Below, one piece after another: positions 10,781-22,085 of a stretch of 64,000 bases of DNA (the first letter of the stretch is position 1; each line of letters starts with the position of its first letter). The translations under genes were made by a program, and so were the position numbers. The DNA is from Gambelia wislizenii (lineage: Eukaryota; Chordata; Lepidosauria; Squamata; Crotaphytidae), in the NCBI GenBank assembly GCA_030847615.1, contig JAUMIR010000004.1:100702001-100766000 (forward strand), given 5' to 3'. The notes under the pieces were generated by a model. It was not told where the DNA came from. It saw nothing but the letters and a program-made list of their open reading frames with translations, and did not search any database.

Positions 10781-13700
10781 TCTGGAACATGTCTGTCATA
10801 CCACCTCTTAACCCTCTCTTCTCCAGGCTAAACATACCCAGCTCCCTTGAACATCCATGCTTTTCATAGGGCATGGTTTTTAGACCTTTTGGTCTCCCTC
10901 CTCTGGACACTTTCCAGCTTGTCAATATCTTTCTTGAATTGTGGTGCCCAGAACTGGACACAGTATTCCAGGTGATGTCTGACCAAAGCAGGATAGTACT
11001 GTTACTTCCTTCGATCTAGACACGATATCTAGAATTGCATTGGCTTTTTTAGCTGCCACTTGATGACTCATATTCAGCTTGTGGTCCACTAAGACTCCTA
11101 GATCCCTTTCACATGTACTGTTGTCAGGCCAGGTATCACTCATCCTATATCTTTCTGCCTTATATTTCTCCTTGTTGAAATTGATTTTGTTAGTTTTGGC
11201 CCAGATTGCTAATCTGTTAAGGTGATTTTGAATTCTGATCCTGTCTTCTGGGATATTATATACCCCTCCTATGGTGTCATCTGCAAATTTGATAAGCATG
11301 TCCTCTATTCCATCATTCATGTAATTGATAAAGCTGTTGAATAGCACTGGGTCCAAGACAGAACCCTGTGCACCCTGCTATTCACTTCTCTCCAGGATGA
11401 AGAGGAGCCATCGGTGAGCACCCATAGGGTTTGGTCAGTCAACCAATTGAAAATCTACCTAACAGTTGCATTGTCTAGCCCACATTTTACTAGCTTAATT
11501 GCAAGAATATCCTGGGTGACCTTGTCTACTGAAATCAAGATATGCTACATCCACAGCATTCCCTTCATCTACCAAGCCTTTTACTTTATTTTTTAAAAGA
11601 GTTATTATCAGTTTGGCATGACTTGTTTTTGAGAAACCCATGTTGACTTTCAGTGATCACAGAATTCCTTTCTAAATGCTTACAGACTGCCTGTTTAATG
11701 ATCTGCTCTAGAATCTTTCTTGGTCTTGATGTCAGGCTAACTGGATGGTAAATTTTTGGGTCTTCTTTTCCCCCCCTTTTGAAGATGAGAACATTTGCCC
11801 TATTCCAGTCCACTGGGACATCTCCAGTTCTTCAGGAATTCTCAAAGATTATGGCCAGTGGTTCTGAGACTACTTCTGTCAGTTCTATTAATACCCTTGG
11901 ATGTGGTTCATCTGGCCCTGGAGACTTGAATATGAATTGAACATGAATTTACAGTAGCCAGGTATTCTTATACTACCTATTTTGTGCTGCATTTCCCCTA
12001 ATGTCTCATCTGCTCCATTTTCTCCAGGCTGAGCACTGTTTTTCTTTTGGGAGAAGACTGAGGCTAAGAAGATGTTGAGTAGTTCCGCCTTTTCTCTGTC
12101 CCCTGTTAGCATTTTGCCATCTTCTCCATGCAGCGCCCCTGTAGTTTCCTTGTTCTTCCTTTTGCTACAGACATAACCCCAAAAGTCCTTTTATTGTTTT
12201 TAACCTCTCTAGCATTCCAGAGCTCATTCTGCGCTTTAGCTTTTCTGACTTTCTCTCTACACATGCTGGCTATTTGTCTGAATTCCTCTTTGATGATTTC
12301 TCCCTTTTCCTGCATCTTGTACATGTCCCATTTAAAGAACTTTCAACTGAGTTTAGATTTAATTATCCATCCTGGTTTCTTTAGACAGCTGCCATTTTTC
12401 CTCCTCATTGGAACTGTTTGAAATTGTGCCTTAAATATCGCACTTTTTAAAAATTCCCAGCCATCATGAACTCCCTTCTCTTTTAGTATTCTTGACCATG
12501 GATCATACCCAATATTTTCCTAAGTTTACTGAAATCAGCTTTCTTAAAATCTAGAATGCATGTCTGACTATGCTTGACTTCCCTTTTCCATTGTATAACA
12601 AATTCCAGGAGAACATGGTTACTCCTACCTAAGGATCCTGCCAATAGGTCATCAGTGCTGGTTAGGATCAAATCTAAAATAAATAGCTGATCCCCTTATT
12701 GCCTTTCCACCTTCTGGATGATCAAATTGTCTGCAAGGCAAGTAAAGAATCTGTTGGACCTTATATTCTTGGCAGAGTTTGATTTCCAACAAACATCAGG
12801 GTAGTCAGAATCTCCCATTACTACTACATCTCTCCTTTCTGAAAGTTTGGTCATCTGTTCCAGGAAGGAATCATCCAAGTCCTCAGTTTGGCTTGTGGGT
12901 CTGTGTAGACCCCCACAATTACATTACTGTTGTTTCTCTCTTATTTTTGTTGGAATTTAGCAACCTTTGCATGCACACAATTACTAATAATTAGACTCTC
13001 TAGGAGTTTAGACAAAGCAGTTCATGGTAACTTCCTATTTGTTCATTTGTTTGTTTACACCCACTCTCTTCCTGAGTCATGTAGCCTTTCTTTGTTCTCT
13101 AGAATCGCATGTGCTTGCTTGCTCTCTCTCTTCCTGCCTGCCTCCATGAAGCATGTGGTGAGAAGGACTCTCTCTGTATGAGATGCTCTGACTTTCTGAT
13201 ACTATGTTGAACTCCCTATTTTTCCTACCTTTCCTCAAGAAGCTGAACCTGTGTGATTATGCACAAGTATTGTGAGTAAAACTACTTTACCTTATAAAGT
13301 CTAAGACTAAGTTTGATTTCTTTCTCTGATGCTGTGGATGGGCGGGGGTAGGAGGAGAGATGGGCTGGTTACTGTTTCTAGCTTCTGCCAGCACATCAGA
13401 TGTTCTTCTGCAGAGATCCACTAAATCTCATATATCCCAATAAATTTTTACTAGATGGTCTCAACCTGGCTTCCAGGATTTAAGTCGTGCATCCCTTTAC
13501 AGGTGTAAACATCCTTGACATATAATGCTTTTTCTCCTCCTTTGCTGTTTTGTCTGTTTGTCTGAAATAGGTTGTACCACTCTATTACTACATTCCAATC
13601 ATGAGACTCATCCCACCAGGTTTCAATGACGCCTATTATATCTTATTTGCTTTGCTGTGTAAAGAGTTCAAGTTCATCTTGTTTATTTCCCATGCTCTGT

Positions 13701-14330
13701 GTAGAGATGTCTAAGACCATGGGTCATTCCTCCTAGTTGCTTATTTAAGTTTTTTCCCCCTCCCACTGTTGGGTTCTTGTACTATTCACCCAGTTCTCTC
13801 TCCTGCCCTCAAGAATACTGTATCCTCCCCCCACATAATTCAGTTTAAAGCCCTCCTAATCAGGTTTGTGAGACTCTTAGCAAAAACCTTCCTGCCAACT
13901 GTTGTGAGGTGCAATCCATCCCTTGCCAGAAGTCAATCTTCATGAAACTACAAACTATGGTCCAAGAAGCCAAATTATTTTCAGCAGCACTATCTGTGGA
14001 GCCAGTTGTTCACCTCTGCTATTCTTTTCTCCCTTCCTAGGCCATGTCCATCTGGGAGGGCACACATCAAAGTCCTTCAGCTTCCTACACAGAACTTTGT
14101 GATATCCTGAAGGGTATGCCTTGCAGTGCCATTGGTTCCCACGTGGACCAAAAGGAAAGTATAATGGTCGGTGGGCTTGACAAGTCTTGTGAGACTTCGT
14201 TACAATCATGGATTTTTGCCCCAGGGAGACAGCACACCTCTCAAGACATCCTGTCAGGTCTGCAAATCACTGTGTGGTACTTTCAGCACAACACATTTTA
14301 TTGTGGCATAAACTATAGTGCAATAGGGTC
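10781..14330 (-). mobile_element. Long degraded CR1 LINE (ORF1 to ORF2), 3' end replaced by BovB
   Basis: Read on the minus strand, with broken frames: an SGNH-esterase-like ORF1 segment (about 14300-13950, a HVGTN-type phrase and LVHVGTNGTA-like spelling), endonuclease pieces (VVMGDSDYPDVCWKSN, about 12830-12770; a DHVLLEF-type GRSNH segment, about 12620), then RT pieces. The RT pieces include YHPVSLTSRPRKILEQII (about 11770-11710), SQHGFLKNKSC (about 11655), FADDT (about 11290-11275) and the DLGVLVDHKLNMSHQ segment (about 11115-11060). Multiple stops and frameshifts make it inactive. Nearly the full CR1 order is kept, but the normal CR1 3' end is absent because it fuses to BovB at about 10790. 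Confidence 0.85.
10922..11356 (-). pseudogene. CR1 reverse-transcriptase fragment
   Basis: This is a 144-codon open piece of CR1 ORF2. It starts with the GPVLFNIFINDLDDGIE-equivalent (here DPVLFNSFINYMNDGIE), has the catalytic FADDT box, then the thumb-region pattern FNKEKYK and ERDLGVLVDHKLNMS, and ends in GTTIQERY. Flanking frames are shifted, so it is a relic of the larger element and not an independent gene. Confidence 0.85.
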
Positions 14331-14379
14331 TATTTTGTCAGAGACACAAAGTAGACAATGAAAAGAATATATATGTACT

Positions 14380-14842
14380 AGCTGGACCCAGCATACCACA
14401 CGCCGCTAAAAAATTCCCCCCAAAACACCCAGTAGAGTTCATGATAACCCTGTAAGGTAGATGGATTTAAATTCCTTGTCCCCCTTCTCAGCGTTCCACA
14501 CTTTTCTTGGAATTGCTGAGGGTGACTCGCTCTGTTACCCTGCCGCAGCCACTGCCAGTTGACTGCCTGGCTCTGGCCCAGTGGCAGCAGCAGCAGCATC
14601 CTGCTGCCGCCACCAGTTGACTGCCTGGATCTCATCACAGCCTGTGACTGATGAGTGGCTGAGGGAGGGAGAGGAAGGAAGGGCCCTTGTGAGGCAGTGA
14701 TGCAGACTGAGTGGATTGTGAGGTGGAAAGGGAATCTGCATGTGGGTGGTGATTAGTTGGGTGTAGGTTGGGCATGTTTCCTGAGAAGCCAATCAGCACA
14801 CTGGGAAAGGCAACATACCCAAGAGAATTATATATATAGATT
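14380..14842. mobile_element. Interspersed repeat of uncertain class
   Basis: It begins ATATATGTACTAGCTGG and ends GAATTATATATATAGATT. The interior is GC-richer with a GTTGACTGCCTGG duplication (about 14557 and 14617). The boundaries resemble a reptile repeat I have seen but cannot classify. No coding signal. Confidence 0.4.
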
Positions 14843-15005
14843 CCTTATCCCATTAATGTATCCTAGGGATATTCCTGATCCCCAGTTCCCAGAATCCCCT
14901 ACCCACCTAGTCATCATGCTGGCTTACCTGATAACTTTTCTAAGTTTTACTTATACCTGAGCAAAAGCAGAGATTTGCTAGTCATACCTCAGCAGTACCC
15001 ATGTA

Positions 15006-15319
15006 CAAGTTGCCCTCTGTATCTGCAGGGGTTACACTCCCAGACTTACTGCAATATGTGAAAGCATGTATAATAATGAACCACCATAGAATCACACTGA
15101 TGGACCTAGAGCATGCCTAGAGAGGACTCCTCTCTAGTCCTGTGACACAACTCTATGGTCAACTTCCAGTGCTGGAGGACCTCCTGGCATCTAGAGATAC
15201 CATCTCCAGTGCAACTCTTTGGTCCTCTAGATGCCTGGAGGAACATTTTTCCTCCTACCATGGGTAAATGAAACCGCAGGTGCTGATCCCATGTAAATGG
15301 TGTGGCAGGGACACACTTG
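15006..15319. mobile_element. TA-flanked MITE-like element
   Basis: TA precedes CAAGTTGCCCTCTGTATCTG, and GGCAGGGACACACTTG precedes TA at the right. The termini are weakly inverted copies in the Tigger-like style. The middle contains two inverted copies of a CTAGAG-rich segment (CTTCCAGTGCTGGAGGACC). Internal sequence is shared with 36130-36430. Confidence 0.5.
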
Positions 15320-15901
15320 TAATTTCAGAGGATGAGTGTTTTGACAAGTTGCTACTTTGTAAATAATACACATATGGATAAATATGAGCACTATTCAAAG
15401 GCAATATTAATAGAAAATAGGGTAATAGGATGTTGGGGATAGAAACCACTTGAGAATCAAATAGCTCAGGTTGTTGAACCTTTTCGTATGGATGCTGAAA
15501 CATGTTTAATCCTGGCAGCTGCTTTCCAGTTCTGGAGCCTGGAAGTAACTAGTTGCAACTAATTATTACAGTATGGTAGTAAGTTAAGGGAAAACAGTTC
15601 ATTTTCCAATTTAACTGTAACTTTTAGTTACTTTTATAATTTTTGATGTGGCCTCACTGCATGGTGGAGGAGGAATATCACATGGTTCAAGTACTGCCTC
15701 ATGTTCTGTTGTGAGTGCCAATCTGAATAGGAGGAGAGTGTGTGTCCTACTGTAGGCTGGTAGTTTGTAGAATTTGGGTTATTATTGTTTTAAATAACAA
15801 AGTAGAACTGTTTTGGTTATTTTGAAAAATGGGAAAGTAGTTGTCCTTTGTGATATTAACAGTAACAGTAACTAAGTACTTTGGGGACTTTAATCTTTCT
15901 A

Positions 15902-15903
<2 letters not shown>
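15320..15903. other. Unannotated intergenic stretch
   Basis: No gene, repeat family or structure that I can support. Confidence 0.5.

Positions 15904-15932
<29 letters not shown>
15904..15932. repeat. (TG)n microsatellite
   Basis: About 14 uninterrupted dinucleotide units next to a 5S-derived SINE tail. Confidence 0.95.
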
Positions 15933-15934
<2 letters not shown>

Positions 15935-15935
<1 letters not shown>

Positions 15936-16150
15936 TGCACTTTCCAGTCACCTGTTGACATGGTGACCCCATGAATTTCATACAGTTTTCTTAGGCAAGG
16001 AATACTCAGAGGTAGTTTTTCCAGTCCCTTCCTCTGAAACATAGCCTATAGCACATGATTGTCTCCCATCCAAGCACTAACCAGGGCTGACCCTGCTTAG
16101 CTTCCAGGATCAGACAGAATCTGGCACCTTCAGGGTATTTAGGGTATTGC
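15935..16150 (-). mobile_element. 5S-rRNA-derived SINE
   Basis: Read on the minus strand, the head matches 5S rRNA internal promoter boxes: GGAAGCTAAGCAGGGTCAGC-like, then TTAGTGCTTGGATGGGAGAC. A body (CTACCTCTGAGTATTCCTTG) and a BovB-like tail (TGTCAACAGGTGACTGG) follow. It is a pol III-type SINE of the 5S-Sauria kind, not a 5S gene. Confidence 0.85.
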
Positions 16151-16801
16151 TTTCTATTCTGTAAGTCCTCCACCTGGAGATTCACTGAAGAGTTGACATT
16201 TTTAATAAGCAATATAGATTAAATGGGTGCATTGAAAGTTACATATTTTAACACCTATCTCTTTGCAGAAGGATTGAAGGTTCTTTCCCTTATGTTTGCC
16301 AAATCCATATCTAGTTTAAAGAGTTTCTTAGAATTTACCATTTTATTCATCTGGGCTCCCAAAGTAGTAAACAATACTACTGTACTGCCTAATAGGAAAA
16401 TCAACATCAGTTTCCCAAAGAAGTGTTTCTGGAGGTCCAAAATGTCCAGTCCAGCTTAGGTTTGCTACTACCCTTTATACGGCATTTCTTCCATTACTGT
16501 TCTCTGCCCTGCTGCGGCACTTTACATGTGGTTTTTCATGAAGAAGTTGGCTCTATGTCACTTTTTCTTTATCTTGTTTTGGCTGACTGTGCCCAGAAGG
16601 AGAATTCAAACCTGCATTCTTAATATTTACCCATCTTTTACACAATCAAATCATGTCTTTTAACCTTTTTTTTATTTGTACTGAGACTGAAATGCATCGT
16701 CATCACCATTAGCAATTCATAATGGCTTCCCCATGAAAGGGGTATTGACATTTTATAACATTTCATATATTTTACATAACAATCACGTGCCCTACGATGT
16801 A
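16151..16801. other. Unannotated intergenic stretch
   Basis: AT-rich, no gene or repeat recognised. Confidence 0.5.
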
Positions 16802-17031
16802 TAGTTGGCCCTCCGTATCCATGGATTCTGTATCTATAGATTCCACCATCCACGGATTGAAAATATTCCCCTAAAAAAAGAATTCCAAACAGCAAACCTT
16901 GATTTTGCCATTTTATATAAGTAATGCCATTTTACTATGCCATTATATATAATGGGACTTGAGCATTCATGGATTTTGGTATCCATGGGGGTTTCTGGAA
17001 CCAAACCTCAGTGGATAACAAGGGCCTATTG
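16802..17031. mobile_element. pogo/Tigger-like MITE
   Basis: 230 bp between TA dinucleotides. Termini are TAGTTGGCCCTCCGTATCC and its inverted partner. The inner block TATAATGGGACTTGAGCATT matches the copy at 795-1023 in inverted order, and the lengths are almost equal. Non-coding. Confidence 0.75.
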
Positions 17032-17194
17032 TACATGTTTTTTTAAAAAAAGAAGATAGGATACTGCTTTATTTAGGGACTTATATCATGTGCCTTAAAT
17101 AGATTGCCCCCTGTTTTTGCTCCTCTCTCTCTGCTGCTTACAACCTACTGGAGGGGGAAAAAAAGGAAAATATGGCATAGGATAGACTAGGAGG

Positions 17195-17510
17195 CTGTGC
17201 CCTTGCTCAACGATTAAGATCTGCAGAGGAGGACTTTCTCTCAGTCCCACAACCTTCACACATGTTTAGTGAGGACACAGAAGATGTCCTACTCCATGGC
17301 TGCTCCTAAGCTATGGAACCCCCTTCTGGGGGTTTTTGGTTGGCCCCCTCCCTGATCTCTTTCCACCAGCAGGTGAGGGGCTTTTTATTCAGGCAGGCCT
17401 TTGAGATTTAAATTACAGGTTGACCTCCATATCCACAGGACAGCCGCCCCGATTGTTTTTGGCAGAGGGGCGGGGTATAAATAAATTTTATTATTTATTT
17501 ATTTTATTGA
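17195..17510 (+). mobile_element. L2-like LINE 3' end with a MITE mosaic
   Basis: Broken plus-strand codons spell an L2-type C-terminus (APSLISFHQQVRGFLFRQAF-like at about 17345-17405). The 3' UTR signature GCAGAGGGGCGGGGTATAAA then an (ATTT)-rich tail lies at 17460-17510. A TA-flanked MITE terminus (from 17416, ACAGGTTGACCTCCATATCC) sits between the two. The MITE sequence resumes after the tail until about 17680. Confidence 0.6.
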
Positions 17511-17680
17511 TTTCACTTATCCATGTCCAAAAAAATATGTTGTCTCTAGGCATTTTCTAAGTCCTCCAGCACGATTCTATGGTATGCTTGAAGTTGGGCT
17601 GGAAGTCATTAATTTCAATAGGCTTCACTACTATCCATGGTTTCATGTATCCATGGTAAGTACAGGAATAGCAACTTGCT

Positions 17681-19959
17681 ATTATTGTGGGGTACTCCAT
17701 TTTTGGAGGGAGAGAGACTCCTGTAGCTATGGAAAGGGAGGGAGGACTTTCTTCTAGGAGAAAAAGGGAACAGCAAAGGAGTTTAAAAAGTGGAATAGTG
17801 AGATCGGGAGGAGAAAAAGAGTTCAGAGTGTTTTGATTTTAGCTGGGGAACATGCACAGCAGTATGTCCTTATGCAAAGTCACTATGGCAGAAAGGGAAG
17901 GCAAGGCAGTTAGAATAACTCAGCAGAAGATGCCTTCAGTGGGTCTCAGTGGTCATCTTTGCCCTTCATCTTTGTATTTTCATCAGTCTTCACTTTTTCT
18001 AAAACCTCCTATACTGGGGGGGGGAGAATCAGTACAAAACCAGCTAATCAGGCTGTTTTAGGCCCAAATAGTTTTTGAAGGGTTTTTTTTAGGCACTTTT
18101 CACCCCTAAAACAGGTCAGGGGGAATAGCCTTTAAAACCCTCAATTACATTCCTTCTCTCACCAGCTTAAGGGGGTATGATTGGCAATTTTTCAGCACCT
18201 AGGGCAGCTGTCCCAAGCACATGTGTGTGCATGCACACACACATATATTCATAGGTAAAAGACGTGGAGGCTGCCATGTGTAGGCACAGACCTGGAATGG
18301 GGAGGGGGAGCAGGGGTACTCAAGCACCCCAAAACTAGGCTGGGGAGGGGCTGACTTCCCCTCTGAAATCAGCTGGCAAAATTGGTGCCATAGAAGTCTG
18401 GCACCAAGACTTCTGTGTATGTAGTTGAGCTGCCTCAAGAATTGCAGATCAAAAGTGTACTAAATGATGAAGCATTAAGAAATATTATAACAGCTATCAT
18501 CATTGAGCCTTCCTAAGAATAATAAAGGCAGTCTGCAATCTATCCTATGCACACTTAAATAGGGAGTAAGCTACACTGAACACCTGGAGAGAAGTTCTAA
18601 GTACACATTGTGCTTGTAAGAGTCTTCTTATTTAAGGATATTTCCCGCTGCAAGTAGGCAAAATTAATAACCACCTGTCTGCCAAGGTTGAGCCCTTCCC
18701 CTAAGAACAGTTTTGGGGTCCCTTTGTGAAGGGAAATGGCTGTCAAAAAAACAGAATAATGCTTGAAGGATACCTTTCCTGTGACACAGTTGGATCCTTC
18801 CTGAGGATGAAGTGTGGGGGAAATACCTGCAGCTACAGCAGAGAAGGAAACCTCATGGGGGGAACAAGCATGTGGGTATCCCAATAGAAGCATAGAGTAA
18901 AGCAGCCAGAACCAGTTATTCTGGGAAAGAAGTCAAATGCAAATCTCTGGTGATGTCTCCCCACTCCTCAGTTCAGTATCTTGAAAGGGATTCCCGCTAG
19001 TGGCTTCAGTGAATGGAAACAAGTGATTCTAGCAATTAAGGTGATTTCAAAGATCAGAGTGATCTTTGTGATAAAGTGACTTCAGCAAGAAAGCAAGTTA
19101 GAGGGAGAAGAGCTGGGGAAAGGAAATCCCTGGGTTTCTGAAGTATTTTTGAAGGCTGGAAACAGAAAGAAATTGAAACTCTCTCCGCCTGAGCAAACTC
19201 ATCTTGCAGACAAAGCAAAACAAAATGAAGGAAGTAGCCAATGGCAGATGGGGCGGTAAAACCCTTTCAGGGCTTACTCTGAACTTTAAGGGAACTGTCC
19301 AAGACATCGAACCTGTTTGGGGATGGGGACTCCGCACCTTGGATAACTCCTTTAAAGTACAGGCTAAGACGCAGAGCAGATTTACTGACCCACTGAGGTA
19401 TAGCAGCAGCTTTGGCTGGATGGACATTTGTTTCAACTTATCTCTACCTGAATTCACTCAAGACAGGGTCTTTTTGGAGCACTATATGTACGATGTTACC
19501 TGTGGCAGCTTCAGAATGCTCTGGGGGCATGTGACTCTCCAGCTGGGTCAATCTGTACCTATTGTTCAATTAATGGTCCTCAGGTACATTTCCCATTGTA
19601 TGGCACTGTTTTTGTTTTAAATAATGGCATGTAGCTAGAGTTATTTAGCTGCATTTTGCTCTGCTCATGACCCCATAATGTCCAATTCCTGATTCAGTTT
19701 TCCCAGTTTTTCTGCCTATTTGTGTGTTTCAGCCAAAGTGGTGAAGACTTCATGCCTCTCTTAAGATAACACAATATATAGGCAAACACATTCCTGGGAT
19801 GGGATATCAGTCAGGTTCTTGTGGGCATAGCAGCCTACCAACACAGCCTTTCATTGTTTCCAAATTTTCTGCAGCAGAGCTGATCAACATAAATTGTTTT
19901 CTTCTTGTTGATGAGGATGCAGTGTTTTTTTGGTATCTGATAGTCACTTTGACACTCTC
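17681..19959. other. Unannotated intergenic stretch
   Basis: 2.3 kb with no coding exon or repeat I recognise, apart from a short (CA) run at about 18230-18245. It could hold single-copy regulatory DNA. Confidence 0.45.
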
Positions 19960-19962
19960 TAA

Positions 19963-20556
19963 GGGGTTGTCCACATGATGAAAATACCCCTCAAAGAATT
20001 TGCTCACAAAATGAGCAATCTTAATGAGATCCTGCCTTGTCTCATTGTATTGTGAGGAAGGGGGCCAAAAAGAGGGGAAATGATGTGAGAAAAGCATCTG
20101 TGGCTTTCCTTGACATTTTAAAAAAACTCTTGTGATATGTGCATTTTCGCTCTTTAAGACAAGCGATTGGACATGAATCATTTCCCCATACAAGACAAAG
20201 TGCAAACCTGATTGGCTGGACAAGCACAGGGGGCGGGACTGGGTTACAGGGCAAGTGCCCACTGCTGTCATGTTGGATTTTCGCCTTAGTGAGTGATCGC
20301 TAAGGTGATAAAACGGAGGTTTGTGCTATTTCACTCTCTCTCACTCTCTCTCTCTCTCTCTCTTTTGGAAAGGTGGAATATCGCTTATGCGTACCACAGA
20401 AATAGGTGTTTTTTTAAAAAAAAAGTTCGACTGTGGCAGATTTAAAAATACGAGTAATCCACTCACAGCAACTACAGGCATGCAAAGTTTATGGGGGCTG
20501 TAAAACCTTTAAGACAGGTGGAGCAGTCCATTTTTCCCCTTTGTGTAGACAAGCCC
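19963..20556 (+). mobile_element. Harbinger-like MITE, copy A
   Basis: 594 bp flanked by TAA on both sides (19960-19962, 20557-20559). Termini are GGGGTTGTCCACATGATG and the inverted TGTGTAGACAAGCCC. A 3-bp TWA-type target duplication is typical of PIF/Harbinger. Non-coding. The middle carries ATTGGCTGG, GGGGGCGGGACTGG and CATGTTGGATTTTCGCC, shared with copies at 21474, 23599, 38748, 51142 (reverse) and 59458. Confidence 0.8.
20331..20363. repeat. (TC)n microsatellite in a Harbinger-like MITE
   Basis: CT-rich dinucleotide tract with one imperfect unit. Confidence 0.9.
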
Positions 20557-20700
20557 TAAGTAAAATAACTCCAAGCATTACAATGCCTATGCATGGAGAG
20601 CTATTATTATACAGACACATTTCTGGAAAGATGACTTCATCCCCAATGAGAGTGGCACATAGCAGGCTGTCTGCATCAGACCAGCAGCCAAGAAGGAAGT

Positions 20701-20818
20701 TTGGGGAAGTTACTTTTTTTTGGATATCAGCTTTCAGAATCTCCCAGTCAGCATAGACAGTGGCCCTGCTGATTGGCTGGCTTTGGGAGTTCTTGTTCAA
20801 AAAAGTAACTTTCCCAAG
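20701..20818. mobile_element. hAT-like foldback MITE
   Basis: Ends TTGGGGAAGTTACTTTTTTT and AAAAAAGTAACTTTCCCAA are inverted copies about 118 bp apart. The interior has CAGAATCTCCCAGTCAGCAT and its partner GGCTTTGGGAGTTCTTG. Related to the copies at about 37010 and 38416. Confidence 0.7.
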
Positions 20819-21044
20819 CTCTTACAAGTACCATCAACTCTTACCAGCATCACTTCTTTGACTGAGCTTTTTGCCAGCCTTGCTACTCACAATTTTGTGC
20901 CGAAGACTGATGCACAGACCTTGTCTGTGCAAAGCTTTCATTCTGGCACTGTTTCTTCCTAACAGGTTGTGGGCTGTGTGGGAGAGCTGAAAAAGCAGGA
21001 CTGTATCATCCCTCCAGAGGATTGAAACTGATGGCCCAGGCCAG

Positions 21045-21178
21045 CTTCCCTAACCTGATGCCCTCCAGATGTGTTAGATTACAGTTCCCATAAACCCTAG
21101 GCAGCAGGTAATGTGTGGATTATGGAGACTATAGTCCAATGCATCTGAGCGGTCCAAAGTTGGGGAAGCCTGACCCAG
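21045..21178. mobile_element. Short hAT-like foldback MITE
   Basis: CAGCTTCCCTAACCTGATGC at the left and TTGGGGAAGCCTGACCC at the right form imperfect inverted ends. Between them, TAGATTACAGTTCCCATAA and ACTATAGTCCAATGCATCTG are inverted partners. This is the common ACTACAACTCCCATC-type element. Confidence 0.6.
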
Positions 21179-21224
21179 GATAATTTGGGGGGGGGGAGGT
21201 GGGGCTAAATCTGCAGATGGCCTT

Positions 21225-21468
21225 TTGTTGTTGTTAACTGTCCTTCAATCAACCTTGACTCGTGGCAGGTGACCCTGTGAATGAGACACCTCAAAAAACC
21301 CCTGTCCTCAACCACTCTGCTCAGGTCTTATAGGCTCAGGGTTGTGGCCTCCTTTATTGCATCCATCCATCTAGTGTGCAGCCTTTCTCTCTTTCTACTA
21401 CGCTCCACCTTTCCTAGCATTATAGTCTTTTCTAGCGAGTTATGCCTTCTCATGATATGGCCAAAGTA
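21225..21468 (-). mobile_element. BovB (RTE) LINE, 3' piece
   Basis: The minus strand encodes the FGHIMRRHNSLEKTIMLGKV-type C-terminus of BovB ORF2 and the 3' tail at the left (TTGTTGTTAACTGTC). Interrupted at 21469 by a Harbinger-like MITE; resumes at about 22086. Confidence 0.88.
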
Positions 21469-21473
21469 TCTGA

Positions 21474-22081
21474 GGGGCCATCTATATGATAAAAAAAGTA
21501 TGGCGTTCGGCAGATCGATCATCCATACACACGGCCATTTGGATGCATACGTGTCATTTGGAAGGGGGGCTAGCGAATCCCCCGTAAACTCTGTGGATTC
21601 GGCATTCGGGAGGATTAGTGAATCTCGAGCTAAAATCCATACAGCCATTCATATTGTCAATGGTCTGTACATCCCGTTCGCACACATATGAACAGGCAGT
21701 GTAATCTGATTGGCTGGCCGAGCAGAGGGGGCAGGGTTAGCAAAGAGGGGAATTGGGAGCAGCCGCCATGTTGGATTCCCAGCTAAACGAGAGTCTGGTA
21801 AGTCCATGAATTTTACATTTGTTTCTTTTTATTTTAGTTTTTAAATATGGAAAACCGACTGTCCACATAACAGGCACCTTTTTAAATTTAAAAAAAAGCA
21901 GCGGGAGATTTAAAACCGATGCTTGGATTACTTGCTCCAGCCACCTGGGCAAGGGGGGGTTCATACAGAGTTTGGGGAGGGTAAAAAATCGTGTAGATGG
22001 ATCGTATGCATACGAACAGTTGCCTTTTTGGATTTTTTTTACCCCCCAAACGGATTTTTTTAAAATCATGTAGACATGCTC
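21474..22081 (+). mobile_element. Harbinger-like MITE, copy B, inside BovB
   Basis: Termini are GGGGCCATCTATATGATAAA and ATCATGTAGACATGCTC (inverted). It holds the shared module GATTGGCTGGCCGAG, GGGGGCAGGG and GCCGCCATGTTGGATTC. Insertion into the BovB body is clear because BovB reads continuously on both sides. Confidence 0.8.
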
Positions 22082-22085
22082 ACAG

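Noticed and set aside
10922..12878. Several short minus-strand proteins as separate genes
   Set aside because: They are consecutive broken pieces of one CR1 ORF2 in CR1 order.
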